A stretch of DNA of 64,000 nucleotides from Pseudomonas sp. LP_7_YM. GTDB lineage: Bacteria > Pseudomonadota > Gammaproteobacteria > Pseudomonadales > Pseudomonadaceae. The notes beneath the pieces are model-generated. The model had not been told where the DNA came from, did not search any database, and was given only the letters and a program-made list of their open reading frames with translations. The translations under genes were made by a program, and so were the position numbers. Below are positions 35,424-43,566 of this stretch, one piece after another. How positions within the stretch are numbered: the stretch's first letter is position 1; each line of letters opens with the position of its first letter. The DNA lies in assembly GCF_004364435.1 (NCBI RefSeq), contig NZ_SOCT01000003.1, positions 186,001-250,000 on the forward strand. Direction: 5' to 3'.

Positions 35424-36380
35424 TTAAGGCTTGGTGACCAGTTCGACGGGGGTTTCGATCACCCCTTCCTTGATGTCGAGCTTTTCACCCTTGACCATCT
35501 TCAGCGCGGTATCGATGCCGAATACAGCCTGGCGCGCGGCAAACTGGTCAGCAGTCGCCAGGATGCGACCATCCTTGAGCATCGGCTTGATCGCGTTGAT
35601 GTTGTCGTAGCCTACGACCTGCACCTTGCCCGCCTTGCCTGCGGCGCGGACAGCCGACACGGCCCCCAGAGCCATGCTGTCGTTGCCGGCCAGCAACGCT
35701 TTGAGGTTCGGGTATTCATTGAGCATGGCCGAAGCGACCGCATTGCCTTTGTCGATCTCCCAGTTGCCCGATTGAGTGGAGACAATCTTCATCTGCGCGC
35801 CATCCATCGCGTCCTTGAAGCCAGCGGTGCGCTGCTGCGCGTTGGTGGTAGTCGGCACCCCTTCGATGATCCCGACTTCATCACCAGCAGTCAGCTGTTT
35901 GGCGAGGTAATCACCCACCAGTTTCGCGCCTTTGCGGTTGTTCGGGCCTACGAAAGGCACTTCGATGCTTTTACCCTTCAGCACTTCGGCATCGAGTTGA
36001 TTGTCGATATTCACGACCTTGATACCGGCGTCCATAGCCTTCTTGATAACCGAGGCCAGGGCTTTCGAGTCAGCAGGTGCTATGACCAGGGCATCGACTT
36101 TTTTCACTATCATCTGGTTGACGATATCGATCTGCGCGGCAGTATCGGACTCGTTCTTAATGCCATTGGAAATCAAGTCGAATTCTGCAGAATGATCTTT
36201 CTGATACTCCTTGGCGCCATCTTCCATGGTCAGGAAGAACTCGTTGGCCAAGGACTTCATGACCAGGGCGACAGTAGGCTTCTTCGCGTCGTCAGCGGAG
36301 GCAGAAGAGAGAGGCAGGGTTACCGCACTGGCGGCGAGCATGGCAACAGCAAGAAGGCGTGCAGCGAATGGCAGCTTCAT
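35424..36380 (-). CDS. rbsB: ribose-binding periplasmic protein
   Basis: A 318-residue periplasmic sugar-binding protein that delivers ribose to RbsAC. Signal peptide ending near SSASA (about 27), then the two-lobe type I fold: PTVALVMKSLANEFFLTM, DALVIAPADS, LLAGNDSMALGAV, VVGYDNINAIKPML. It is first in the operon, with the LacI-type operator 70 bp upstream. Confidence 0.95.
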   Translation of the reverse strand: MKLPFAARLLAVAMLAASAVTLPLSSASADDAKKPTVALVMKSLANEFFLTMEDGAKEYQKDHSAEFDLISNGIKNESDTAAQIDIVNQMIVKKVDALVIAPADSKALASVIKKAMDAGIKVVNIDNQLDAEVLKGKSIEVPFVGPNNRKGAKLVGDYLAKQLTAGDEVGIIEGVPTTTNAQQRTAGFKDAMDGAQMKIVSTQSGNWEIDKGNAVASAMLNEYPNLKALLAGNDSMALGAVSAVRAAGKAGKVQVVGYDNINAIKPMLKDGRILATADQFAARQAVFGIDTALKMVKGEKLDIKEGVIETPVELVTKP

Positions 36381-36702
36381 GGAATTACTCCGACATTATG
36401 ATTATTGTATCGGCACCGAATGCGTCCTCAGCCCGTAGGAATGAGCGAATCGCAAACGTTTGCGTAGGCGAAACTATGAGAATCGCCGAGTGATTTGTCA
36501 ACATCCTGAAGGCGATCACGGATTATTTCAGCACCTGCTTACAAAGCATTAAAATGATCTGCCGCGTCTGCTCCGTGCCGCTGATAACGCTCCTGCGTAC
36601 CGTCCACGCCACCCATAAGACATCGGGGGCATGGCAGAGGCCGCTTTGAAGCGTTTATTCAAGCCGATCCGTACGATTTATTACACAGTGGCCAAGCCGT
36701 CT
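36381..36702. other. promoter region of the ribose operon and 3' flank of a lipoprotein gene
   Basis: 322 bp without a gene. The rbs promoter should lie next to the operator at 36451-36464. The rest (36480-36700) shows no hairpin with U-tract or coding frame. Confidence 0.5.
36451..36464. promoter_or_regulatory. probable RbsR operator (CGCAAACGTTTGCG)
   Basis: A perfect 14-bp palindrome with the central CG and AAAC/GTTT arms typical of LacI-family operators. It is 70 bp upstream of the rbsB start, and RbsR is encoded in the same operon. Confidence 0.8.
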
Positions 36703-36930
36703 TTATTCCTCCTTCTTGACGGTAGCCACCTCGTCAGCGCGTACTTTCACGTTTTTTCCAGAGATATCTTCGAACTCGTAAAAGCCGTCCTTGCTCTTGG
36801 TCTTCGGTGCATCCTTGGTAATGTATTGGGTGCCGTTCTGCAGCGTCACCACTGTCGCCGTCGAGCATCCAGCCAATGCAGCACATATAACCACAGCAGT
36901 GAAAGACAGCCCCAAAACTTTGATATTCAT
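36703..36930 (-). CDS. YgdI/YgdR-family lipoprotein
   Basis: A 75-residue lipoprotein. Lipobox LAGC (Cys about 22), then a small SH3-like domain: VVTLQNGTQYITKDAPKTKSKDGFYEFEDISGKNVKVRADEV, broken here only by the usual conserved Gly and Asp. Family members are small outer-membrane lipoproteins of unknown function. The ATG at 36930 begins the signal peptide; the frame remains open upstream without signal. Confidence 0.88.
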   Translation of the reverse strand: MNIKVLGLSFTAVVICAALAGCSTATVVTLQNGTQYITKDAPKTKSKDGFYEFEDISGKNVKVRADEVATVKKEE

Positions 36931-37097
36931 GTCAAGTCCTCTAATTTTTCGAGTTATCGCGAACTGAATCGCCAATAGCGGATCAGATCCACACATTTGA
37001 TTTTGGTTCGCGACGCCAGTCCGTCCCGTAGAACAGAGACCTGTAGCCTGACACGAATTTGCCTCCCCGGAGTTGCGAAACGTCCTACACTCAAATA

Positions 37098-37113
37098 CTG
37101 TATACACATACAG
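37098..37113. promoter_or_regulatory. LexA (SOS) box before the DUF1654 gene
   Basis: CTGTATACACATACAG: CTG, ten AT-rich bases, CAG, with 14 of 16 positions as in CTGTATATATATACAG. It lies 19 bp before the GTG start of the next gene. Confidence 0.85.
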
Positions 37114-37131
37114 CAGAATAGGATTTTCCTC

Positions 37132-37374
37132 GTGTCTACTAACGCCGTTTCAGCGCCGGCTTCTTATGATCGTCTGGCCATGCGCATTCAAAAAATCATC
37201 AACTCACCCACTGCGCAGAAATCTCGCTCTGCGTTGCTCTTCCGCCTATCGGACGACCCCGAGGATGACTGGAGTCAGCTATTGGAAGAAATCGCCGAAA
37301 ACGACAACGTGACACTGGCTTGGCGAGATGACGGTGGCGTGCAGGTCTTCTGGACCGTTCCCAAGGACGATTGA
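37132..37374 (+). CDS. DUF1654 protein, SOS-controlled
   Basis: An 80-residue protein. YDRLAMRIQKIINSPTAQKS and WSQLLEEIAENDNVTLAWRD followed by VQVFWTVP are the DUF1654 pattern, a Pseudomonas family often found under LexA or near pyocin/bacteriocin regulators. Function unknown. Start is GTG at 37132 with AGGA upstream. The LexA box directly before it indicates induction by DNA damage. Confidence 0.85.
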   Translation: MSTNAVSAPASYDRLAMRIQKIINSPTAQKSRSALLFRLSDDPEDDWSQLLEEIAENDNVTLAWRDDGGVQVFWTVPKDD

Positions 37375-37486
37375 TCCCCTCTTCAGCATCTCGATGCCTG
37401 GTTGATCCAGGCCATGAAACTGTCCTGCCCGGCGATATTCGTAAAATGCCTCGCCTTCGCTTTACTCAGCCCCAAGTTGGAATTCA

Positions 37487-38551
37487 ATGCTTAGATTTAT
37501 CGCTTCATGCCTGCTGGCCTTCTCCGTGCTGCAGAATGCATCCGCTGACGTCAATATCGGGACCTGGAATCTGGAACACCTTAGCGTGCGTCCAAACAAG
37601 GATTTCAAAAGCATCGCGAAAGTTGCGCAGAACGTCGACTTTCTTGCCGTACAAGAGCTTATGAACGAAGACGCCCTGCAAGCCTTGGCCCGTGAACTGA
37701 CCCGGCAGACCGGCAAACACTGGAGCGCCATGGCTTCTCACGCCGTGGGCCGATCATCGTATAAGGAAATGTACGGTTTCCTCTGGCGTGACGATGTGGT
37801 GGCCTACGAAGACGGCGCTGTAACGTACCTTAATCGCGGCGATACTTTCGAGCGGGAGCCTTATTCGGCCCGCTTCAAGTCACTCAAGGATGGCAGTACC
37901 TTTGTCGTCGCGACGGTGCATATCCTGTACGGCAAAAATCAGACTGATCGTGCTTCGGAGATCACCGCATTGTCCGGTTACTGGGCATGGTTAAAGGACA
38001 CCTACCCGGACAATAGCCAGATCATGCTGATGGGCGACTTCAATACGCCGCCCACCTCGCCGGCCTGGGGCAACCTGGACGCCAGTGCAAGACCGCTGAT
38101 GCTGAGCGGAGCCAGCACGCTGTCGACGTCGGACGGCAAGTTTGCCCATCTTTACGACAACATTTTCGTTGGCAAAAATTCGACGATCAAGGTTAACAAG
38201 GTTCAGGTTTTCGAGTACCCGAAATACCTGGGCATGACCCATGCTCAGGGGCGTGAAAGCGTTTCCGACCATGCGCCGATCTTTCTCAACGCCAGTTTTG
38301 GCGGTAAAGGCTCTGCTTTAGGATCAACGTCGACGATACCCGCCGCACCCAATTCGATGAAGCCAAATGCAGCCTCTGCACCCAAGACAAGCAACCTGAA
38401 TGTTGCGATTCGCGGGAATAAGAAAACCATGGTCTACCATCGCCCGGGCTGCCCGTCATACAACGCGGTGTCGGAAAAAAACAGGATCGAATTCGATAGC
38501 ACTGCGGCAGCCGAAGCCCAGCGTTACCATTTGGCAGGTAACTGCCACTAA
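37487..38551 (+). CDS. secreted endonuclease/exonuclease/phosphatase-fold protein with Ada-like C-terminal tail
   Basis: A 354-residue exported protein. Signal peptide (about 1-20), then the DNase I-like fold with NIGTWNLEHL, FLAVQELMNE (metal Glu), ATVHILYG, LMGDFNTPPTS and SDHAPIF, so all metal and catalytic positions are present. A proline/serine/alanine linker (about 270-300) leads to a small module GNKKTMVYHRPGCPSYN ending HLAGNCH, which resembles the Ada-type metal-binding or thermonuclease-associated Cys module. Likely a secreted nuclease or phosphodiesterase. Starts soon after the DUF1654 gene but with its own ribosome site. Confidence 0.85.
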   Translation: MLRFIASCLLAFSVLQNASADVNIGTWNLEHLSVRPNKDFKSIAKVAQNVDFLAVQELMNEDALQALARELTRQTGKHWSAMASHAVGRSSYKEMYGFLWRDDVVAYEDGAVTYLNRGDTFEREPYSARFKSLKDGSTFVVATVHILYGKNQTDRASEITALSGYWAWLKDTYPDNSQIMLMGDFNTPPTSPAWGNLDASARPLMLSGASTLSTSDGKFAHLYDNIFVGKNSTIKVNKVQVFEYPKYLGMTHAQGRESVSDHAPIFLNASFGGKGSALGSTSTIPAAPNSMKPNAASAPKTSNLNVAIRGNKKTMVYHRPGCPSYNAVSEKNRIEFDSTAAAEAQRYHLAGNCH

Positions 38552-38572
38552 GCTCTTCGCAAGCAACGACAC

Positions 38573-38592
38573 GGCGGGCCTCAAAGCCCGCC
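38573..38592. terminator. GC-rich hairpin between convergent genes
   Basis: GGCGGGC-CTCAAA-GCCCGCC, 7-bp stem and 6-base loop, placed between the ends of the nuclease gene and the leftward gene at 38606. No U-tract, so it may be a weak terminator or a 3' stabiliser. Confidence 0.5.
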
Positions 38593-38605
38593 ACATCCCT
38601 CCTGC

Positions 38606-38932
38606 TTATTTACGCGCCAGATCATGTTGGATGCAGCCGTCGTAATAGATCTGTTTCACTGCGGCAGGCTTCAGACGCGAAGGGCTTTTATAGGTCTGTT
38701 CGGTAATACCCACTGCCATTTTTTGCATCCAGGGCTGGGCGAATTTCCGCGTCTGGAACTTCTTTCTGGCACTGTAGAGCGTCGTCCCTGACAGCTTGGA
38801 TTCTTGGGCAGCCTGTGCCACTAACGCTCCCCATTTGCAAACATGCAGGTCGTTTTTACTGATGGCTCGTGCATGCGCAGGGACTGCCGCCACCATCAAA
38901 AAAAACGCCACGCCCAGACCCACTCCTCGCAT
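38606..38932 (-). CDS. hypothetical exported protein
   Basis: A 108-residue protein. Signal peptide MRGVGLGVAFFLMVAAVPAHARA, then a small helical domain with two cysteines (VCKWGALVAQ and YDGCIQHDL) that may form a disulfide. I have no family name. An ATG at 38998 would add 22 residues before the signal peptide; I prefer 38932. Confidence 0.7.
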   Translation of the reverse strand: MRGVGLGVAFFLMVAAVPAHARAISKNDLHVCKWGALVAQAAQESKLSGTTLYSARKKFQTRKFAQPWMQKMAVGITEQTYKSPSRLKPAAVKQIYYDGCIQHDLARK

Positions 38933-39270
38933 ACAGCTCGCCCCGGAATTGATTGAAAGAAAAGGATTTTTCCAGAAAATGTCTCCGTCGCGGGCCATCA
39001 GATTGCCCTTTCTTTACAGATATTCTTCATCCGGCTGAATCAGCTCGTCTTCGAACCTGATTCATGGAGTTCCACAGCCTGAATAAAGGCGCCCCCTCAC
39101 TATTATTGCTTTCCAGGTTAAACGCGCATTTGGCCACGGTATTGGCAGGAGGGCTAGATGTGGCCCAGTTGACTGGCAAACGTACGTGAGATGATAAATC
39201 TCCAAACAAACCGGGTATCGAGTGGTCGGTATTTATAAGCAGCGCTCATGTACCAGAAAGCGAGGTAAAT

Positions 39271-39519
39271 ATGACCATCGATAACGCGCTTAAAAACGAA
39301 GTCTTGACACGTCTGTTGCACGCTCATCCGGCCGGCTTGGGTAAAGAGGTGCTGGATAACTACAGAGGGGAGCATGCAGTTGCAGACACCCTTGAACATT
39401 TGCAGACAGCCGGGTTGATACATGACGGGTGCGTTGAAAGCTCGGCCAAAGGCGAGCGCTCACTCAAGTACCCGATCAAGCTCAGCTCTGCCGGAGTGGA
39501 GGCGGCAAAACGACTTTGA
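39271..39519 (+). CDS. hypothetical small winged-helix-like protein
   Basis: An 82-residue soluble protein. Helical, with a possible winged-helix layout (VLTRLLHAHPAGLGKEVLDN, then VADTLEHLQTAGLIHDGCV and KLSSAGVEAAKRL, the last like the helix that ends many marR-type domains). GAGG lies before the ATG. No functional assignment. It stands alone. Confidence 0.6.
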   Translation: MTIDNALKNEVLTRLLHAHPAGLGKEVLDNYRGEHAVADTLEHLQTAGLIHDGCVESSAKGERSLKYPIKLSSAGVEAAKRL

Positions 39520-39738
39520 TGAGGGGAAATCGGGATTGACGAAAACCGGTGGGCGTTGATTGAGTGTGATCCTTCACGCGCCTTGTGTTCTTGGTGTTCT
39601 CCCCAAATGCTGCACGTCTGATCATCCATGAGCCGGTCAGGCTGCAGCACTACAGGGGAACAGGAAGATTCCTACAAGTTACGTCAGCTTTTCGTCATGC
39701 TAACAATTGTGACTTTATTAGTCCGAATGCGGCGTTGC

Positions 39739-40524
39739 TCAAACTGCCGGATAGTCACCTGTCCCGTCCGGCCATGGGGTCAACAACTCGAACCCGTGAT
39801 CGGTCACCGCTACCATGTGTTCCCATTGCGCAGATAATGACTGGTCACGAGTCAGCACCGTCCAGCCGTCATCCAGCGTATGAGTGCCAGGTTTCCCGGC
39901 GTTGATCATCGGCTCGATGGTGAACACCATCCCGGGCTTGAGCTTCAACCCCTTGCCTTTAGCCCCGTAATGCAACACTTGGGGTTCTTCATGGTATTTA
40001 CGCCCGATACCATGACCGCAGTACTCACGCACAACGCTGAAACCCTCACGATGAGCCACCGTCTGTATCGCACTACCAATATCACCCAACGTCGCGCCGG
40101 GGCGTACCACCCGGATCCCTGCAAGCGTTGCTTCGTAGGTGGTTTCTACCAGGTGGCGCGCCAAAGGACTCACCTCACCCACGTAGTACATGCGACTGGT
40201 ATCTCCATGCCAGCCATCCTTGATAACTGCGACATCGATATTAACGATGTCGCCCTCCTTGAGGATGTCGTCCGGGGACGGAATACCATGACAGACCACG
40301 GTATTGGGCGAAATGCAGGTGGTCTTGGTAAACCCGTGGTAACCGACGTTGGCAGGGATGACTTTCAGCTCATTGACGATGTAATCATTGCAGATGTCGT
40401 CCAGCACTTCGGTGCTGATGCCTGATTTCACGTGCTTGGCGATCATCGCCAGAACATCAGCGGCCAGACGCCCGGCGACACGTAATCCGGCCAGATCCGC
40501 TTCACTCTTGATGCTAACGCTCAT
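39739..40524 (-). CDS. map: type I methionine aminopeptidase
   Basis: A 261-residue metalloprotease that removes the initiator methionine from new proteins. Metal ligands: NIDVAVIKDGWHGDTSRM (two Asp), CGHGIGRKYHEEP (His), MVFTIEPM (Glu) and the late Glu in SAQWEHMVAV. Length fits class I. Its ATG overlaps the end of the ParD-like gene by 4 bp; this may be a second map besides the usual one next to rpsB, since Pseudomonas often has two. Confidence 0.93.
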   Translation of the reverse strand: MSVSIKSEADLAGLRVAGRLAADVLAMIAKHVKSGISTEVLDDICNDYIVNELKVIPANVGYHGFTKTTCISPNTVVCHGIPSPDDILKEGDIVNIDVAVIKDGWHGDTSRMYYVGEVSPLARHLVETTYEATLAGIRVVRPGATLGDIGSAIQTVAHREGFSVVREYCGHGIGRKYHEEPQVLHYGAKGKGLKLKPGMVFTIEPMINAGKPGTHTLDDGWTVLTRDQSLSAQWEHMVAVTDHGFELLTPWPDGTGDYPAV

Positions 40525-40772
40525 TGCGACACCGCCCTGAAATGCGTTTCCTGCGTGTCGAATTCCTCGGGTTGATCACTCAGCGTATCGCCAGCGACCT
40601 CGGCGCGAATGAGCAGCTGGCAGATATCGGAATAGTTAAGGCCGGGGTTGAGTTCAGCGAGCATCCCTACTCGCATCCAATGCTCAGCCTGGGCGTTGAT
40701 CGATCGACTCAGCGCAGCGCTGGCCGAGCGAATATTGGCGTGCATCTGTTCGGAAATTTTGACCAGTCCCAT
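40521..40772 (-). CDS. ParD-like protein coupled to map
   Basis: An 83-residue protein. The first part (LVKISEQMHANIRSASAALSRSINAQAEHWMRVG) has the ribbon-helix-helix-like layout of ParD-type antitoxins, but no ParE-type toxin is present. The stop overlaps the map start (ATGA). This pair occurs in many proteobacteria. It may regulate the operon or bind the aminopeptidase; both are inference. Confidence 0.75.
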   Translation of the reverse strand: MGLVKISEQMHANIRSASAALSRSINAQAEHWMRVGMLAELNPGLNYSDICQLLIRAEVAGDTLSDQPEEFDTQETHFRAVSQ

Positions 40773-40857
40773 GACTCACCTCGCTTTGAATATACGAAGC
40801 ATATACGTTTCATATATTCAGCCGCAAGTCGTCGAATGCCCAGGCTGTAAATGGACC

Positions 40858-41202
40858 TCAAACCGGAGCATGGGCGTCCACGGCGCATTCAGACAGCGAC
40901 GTCGCCAATTGTGAGATAGCCTCCCTGTCGTCTTCACTCAAGGCTCGATAATGGGTGATGATCGCCCGTTCTTCGTCGTTCAGGGATTCGGCAGACATTG
41001 GCGTTCGCACACCTGAGAGCACATACAGCACATCGACTCCTTTTTTACCCAGCGCTGCCAGATAGTCGGAACGAGGAATCCGCTCGCCGCTTTCGTACTT
41101 GCCCTGAGCGTTAGCCTCGACACCGCCGATCGCACCGAACTCCTGTTGCGAGAGGCCCAGGCTTTTGCGTTCTTCCTTCAGGCGAGAACCTATATCTTTC
41201 AT
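40858..41202 (-). CDS. XRE-family helix-turn-helix regulator
   Basis: A 114-residue protein with an N-terminal HTH (RLKEERKSLGLSQQEFGAI, then GKYESGERIPRSDYLAALG), as in phage-type repressors and many chromosomal regulators. The C-terminal part is helical and acidic. Start at 41202 (MKDIGSR); an ATG five codons earlier also exists. Target unknown. It lies upstream of the ParD-like/map pair with 85 bp between, same strand. Confidence 0.85.
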   Translation of the reverse strand: MKDIGSRLKEERKSLGLSQQEFGAIGGVEANAQGKYESGERIPRSDYLAALGKKGVDVLYVLSGVRTPMSAESLNDEERAIITHYRALSEDDREAISQLATSLSECAVDAHAPV

Positions 41203-41390
41203 AACCGAGAGCCTCAAGATTGACTATGTTTAAAGCAAGACCCCATTGGTCGAGGGGAGTTGCGAATCCCCCGACATTTGTTCAAGCTGCGCGCTTTTCG
41301 GCCTTTGGAACCACTTATAAACGCCGACAACCCGTATGGGCAGCTCGTCATTTGCGTGGCAACCCGATTTTGTAGTTCGGAGGACCAGAC

Positions 41391-41549
41391 GTGATTCCAT
41401 TTTTCCTGGGTTGGTGTGCGGTGTCGCTGGCAGGAACCTTTATTGCGGTCGGACTGATCAGCGCAGGCAAGAAGCGTCAGCCCGACGCTGATGGTGCCTT
41501 TGCCGTAGAGCCTGTCCCGGTAAGAGCTCCCGGGAAACGTCACCGCTAG
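41391..41549 (+). CDS. small single-pass membrane protein, 52 residues
   Basis: GTG start at 41391 with CGGAGG eight bases before it. The N-terminus (IPFFLGWCAVSLAGTFIAVG) forms one transmembrane helix, then KKRQ and a soluble tail rich in Pro and Ala ending RHR. Codon bias is good (third-position GC). No family known to me. A hairpin (GCCTG...CAGGC, 41561-41577) lies just behind. Confidence 0.55.
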   Translation: MIPFFLGWCAVSLAGTFIAVGLISAGKKRQPDADGAFAVEPVPVRAPGKRHR

Positions 41550-41583
41550 GTCTGCAACATGCCTGCTCAATCAACAGGCAGAC

Positions 41584-41796
41584 TCATTCCACTGCGCATT
41601 GGGCCTGTTCACCTGAGTAACGTAGTGCGCCCGGCACAAAAGCGACGTCTTCAAGGTGGGTGCTTAACTGACGAACGCCTGCTGCCAGGGCAAGAAAATC
41701 CTCGCGTTGCATTTCATTGCCCCAGACATTGCTGAACGATGTTTCTGCAGCCGGAGCGGTGAAAGCCTGGGTGGTTGCAGCTTGGTTGACTTGCAT
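41584..41796 (-). CDS. SOS-controlled small protein of unknown function
   Basis: A 70-residue soluble protein. N-terminal part rich in Ala, Thr and Gln, then NEMQREDFLALAAGVRQLSTHL, a likely amphipathic helix. I do not recognise it. The ATG at 41796 has AGAGGG upstream. A LexA box lies 24-39 bp before the start, so it should be induced by DNA damage. Its size and location under LexA would suit a cell-division inhibitor or SOS regulator, but no motif shows this. Confidence 0.65.
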   Translation of the reverse strand: MQVNQAATTQAFTAPAAETSFSNVWGNEMQREDFLALAAGVRQLSTHLEDVAFVPGALRYSGEQAQCAVE

Positions 41797-41819
41797 GGTC
41801 AATCCCTCTTCACTGGATA

Positions 41820-41835
41820 CTGTTTAAATATACAG
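41820..41835. promoter_or_regulatory. LexA (SOS) box before the 70-residue gene
   Basis: CTGTTTAAATATACAG: CTG, ten A/T bases, CAG. Very close to the gammaproteobacterial LexA consensus; the flanks extend it to TACTG...CAGTA. Confidence 0.85.
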
Positions 41836-41917
41836 TATTTTCTCAGAGAGCCAAACGCAAGCCTCGATACGACGAGTGGTCGTTCCTGCTTAGAGCCTTT
41901 TCAGGAATTTGTGACGC

Positions 41918-42949
41918 TCAACAATGCGCAAGGGACTTAAGCCAGACCCAATCTTGCGCCGAAAGGACAATGCCCTGCTGCAGGGATTTTTCTCGCTGGC
42001 GATAACGGCGGTCTCCAGGCATGCGCTGTTGACCGACCCTATACATCTGTCGCACCAGCTCTTCACTGCGTTGAGCAAAAGCCTGCCCGCCGCCCTTGTC
42101 CGGGTCGATCACGATGATGGTCTGTCCGGTCCAGGGCGTCTGCGCTCCTGGCCTGGTGGACATATCAAACTCGAACGAGAAATGGCCTCCTGTGAGCGCG
42201 GCCGAGAGTAACTCGACCATCATTGAAAGTGCCGAGCCCTTGTAGCCACCAAAAGGCAACAGCGCTCCGCCGTCGAGAATCGCAGCGGGATCCCGGGTAG
42301 GCTGACCGGCTCGATCAACGCCCATGCCCGGCGGTAACGTGCGCCCTTCCCTGGCAGCAATCTGCACATCTCCATGGGCAATCGCGCTGGTCGCCATGTC
42401 AAAGACGATTGGCTGACCACCGGCCCGTGGTGCGGCAAACGCAATCGGGTTGGTACCGAACAAGGGAGCCTGCGCATCGTGAGGCACCACGCAGGTCATG
42501 CTGTTGACCACGCTCAGTGCCACCAGCCCCTCCTGAGCGAAGGGCTCCACGTCAGGCCACAGTGCAGCGAAGTGGTGCGAGTTGCGGATGGCAAGGATGG
42601 CAATGCCGGCCGTACGCGCTTTCTCGATCAACAACGCTTTGGCGGCCTGCACGGCTGGCTGGGCAAATCCGCCACCTGCATCAACGCGCACAAAACCTGC
42701 GCCCACGTCTTCGACTTGCGGCACCACCCGACCGTCCACCCAACCTGCCGCTAACGAGGATAAGTAGCCCTTGATACGGAAGATGCCGTGACTATGGGAT
42801 CCGTCACGCTCGGCGCTGGCACAGTTTTGTGCCAACACCGCCGCGACGTTCGCCGAAGTGCCGTGACGCAGGAATATCTGGCGCAGCAATTCGGTCAGAT
42901 CGCCGAAGGAAATCGTCTGACTATCAACAGGGACGTGTGTTGAAGACAT
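41918..42949 (-). CDS. dpkA: Ldh-family imine reductase, delta1-piperideine-2-carboxylate reductase type
   Basis: A 343-residue NAD(P)H oxidoreductase of the malate/lactate dehydrogenase-2 family. SHSHGIFRIKGYLSSLAAGW, NSHHFAALWPDVEPFA, VVNSMTCVVPH and LFGTNPIAFAAP closely follow the enzyme from P. syringae pv. tomato that reduces piperideine-2- and pyrroline-2-carboxylate, making L-pipecolate and L-proline in D-lysine and D-proline breakdown. The catalytic His and Ser are present. Length is normal. The symbol is by similarity from memory; a paralogue with another imine substrate is possible. Monocistronic. Confidence 0.8.
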   Translation of the reverse strand: MSSTHVPVDSQTISFGDLTELLRQIFLRHGTSANVAAVLAQNCASAERDGSHSHGIFRIKGYLSSLAAGWVDGRVVPQVEDVGAGFVRVDAGGGFAQPAVQAAKALLIEKARTAGIAILAIRNSHHFAALWPDVEPFAQEGLVALSVVNSMTCVVPHDAQAPLFGTNPIAFAAPRAGGQPIVFDMATSAIAHGDVQIAAREGRTLPPGMGVDRAGQPTRDPAAILDGGALLPFGGYKGSALSMMVELLSAALTGGHFSFEFDMSTRPGAQTPWTGQTIIVIDPDKGGGQAFAQRSEELVRQMYRVGQQRMPGDRRYRQREKSLQQGIVLSAQDWVWLKSLAHC

Positions 42950-43003
42950 CTTAAACTCCGAAAGATCCCAAATGCCGGACGGGCAGGACGTCAGCTCATG
43001 GCA

Positions 43004-43429
43004 TCAGTCCAGGCGCTTTTGAAAGAACAGGCGTTGATGCCCTAGCGGGTAGTCTTCAAGTTGACCGAAAGCCTGATAGCCGTGCTTGCGGTAAAAATCG
43101 GGAGCCTGGAAGTCGAAGGTGTCGAGCCAGACACCGATGCAGCCTTTTTTGCGGGCATATTCTTCAGCCATGTCCATCAACTGACTGCCCATGCGCTGCC
43201 CGCGCGCCTGCTCTGGGATCACCAGCAATTCGATGAACAGCCAGCAATAGAGAATGCGCCCGTGCAGCCCGCCGATTACCGCCTCAGTGGTCTGGTCGCG
43301 GACAAAGAAGGCAAACTTTTCAGACTGTCCATCGCCCGCCCTTGCGGCGTTGTAGGCCTTCAAGGGTTCGAGAATTTCTAAACGCTCGTCTTCGCTGGGG
43401 TTGCTTTTGAATTCGATCCGCACAGTCAT
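43004..43429 (-). CDS. GNAT family N-acetyltransferase
   Basis: A 141-residue acetyltransferase. The acetyl-CoA loop is in LLVIPEQARGQRMGSQLMD (about 70-88), and the C-terminus has TFDFQAPDFYRKHGYQAFG, the usual late strand. Substrate unknown. It ends 55 bp before the start of the dpkA-type gene, so they might be co-transcribed (leftward). Confidence 0.88.
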   Translation of the reverse strand: MTVRIEFKSNPSEDERLEILEPLKAYNAARAGDGQSEKFAFFVRDQTTEAVIGGLHGRILYCWLFIELLVIPEQARGQRMGSQLMDMAEEYARKKGCIGVWLDTFDFQAPDFYRKHGYQAFGQLEDYPLGHQRLFFQKRLD

Positions 43430-43566
43430 GCGTCGCTTCCTGCTGACATGGAATAGGAAGGCAAGGTTGTCGGATTCAGCGCGGGGAGTAAAGCGCGATT
43501 CAGAGACGGGAGCAGCCGAGCGGCGCTCCCGGTGCGGGGCGAATCAGCGTGATACGCCCGCTCGGA

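Noticed and set aside
41281..41340. GGAACCACTTATAAACGCC as a second Hrp box
   Set aside because: CCAC is not present at 15 or 16 bases after GGAACC.
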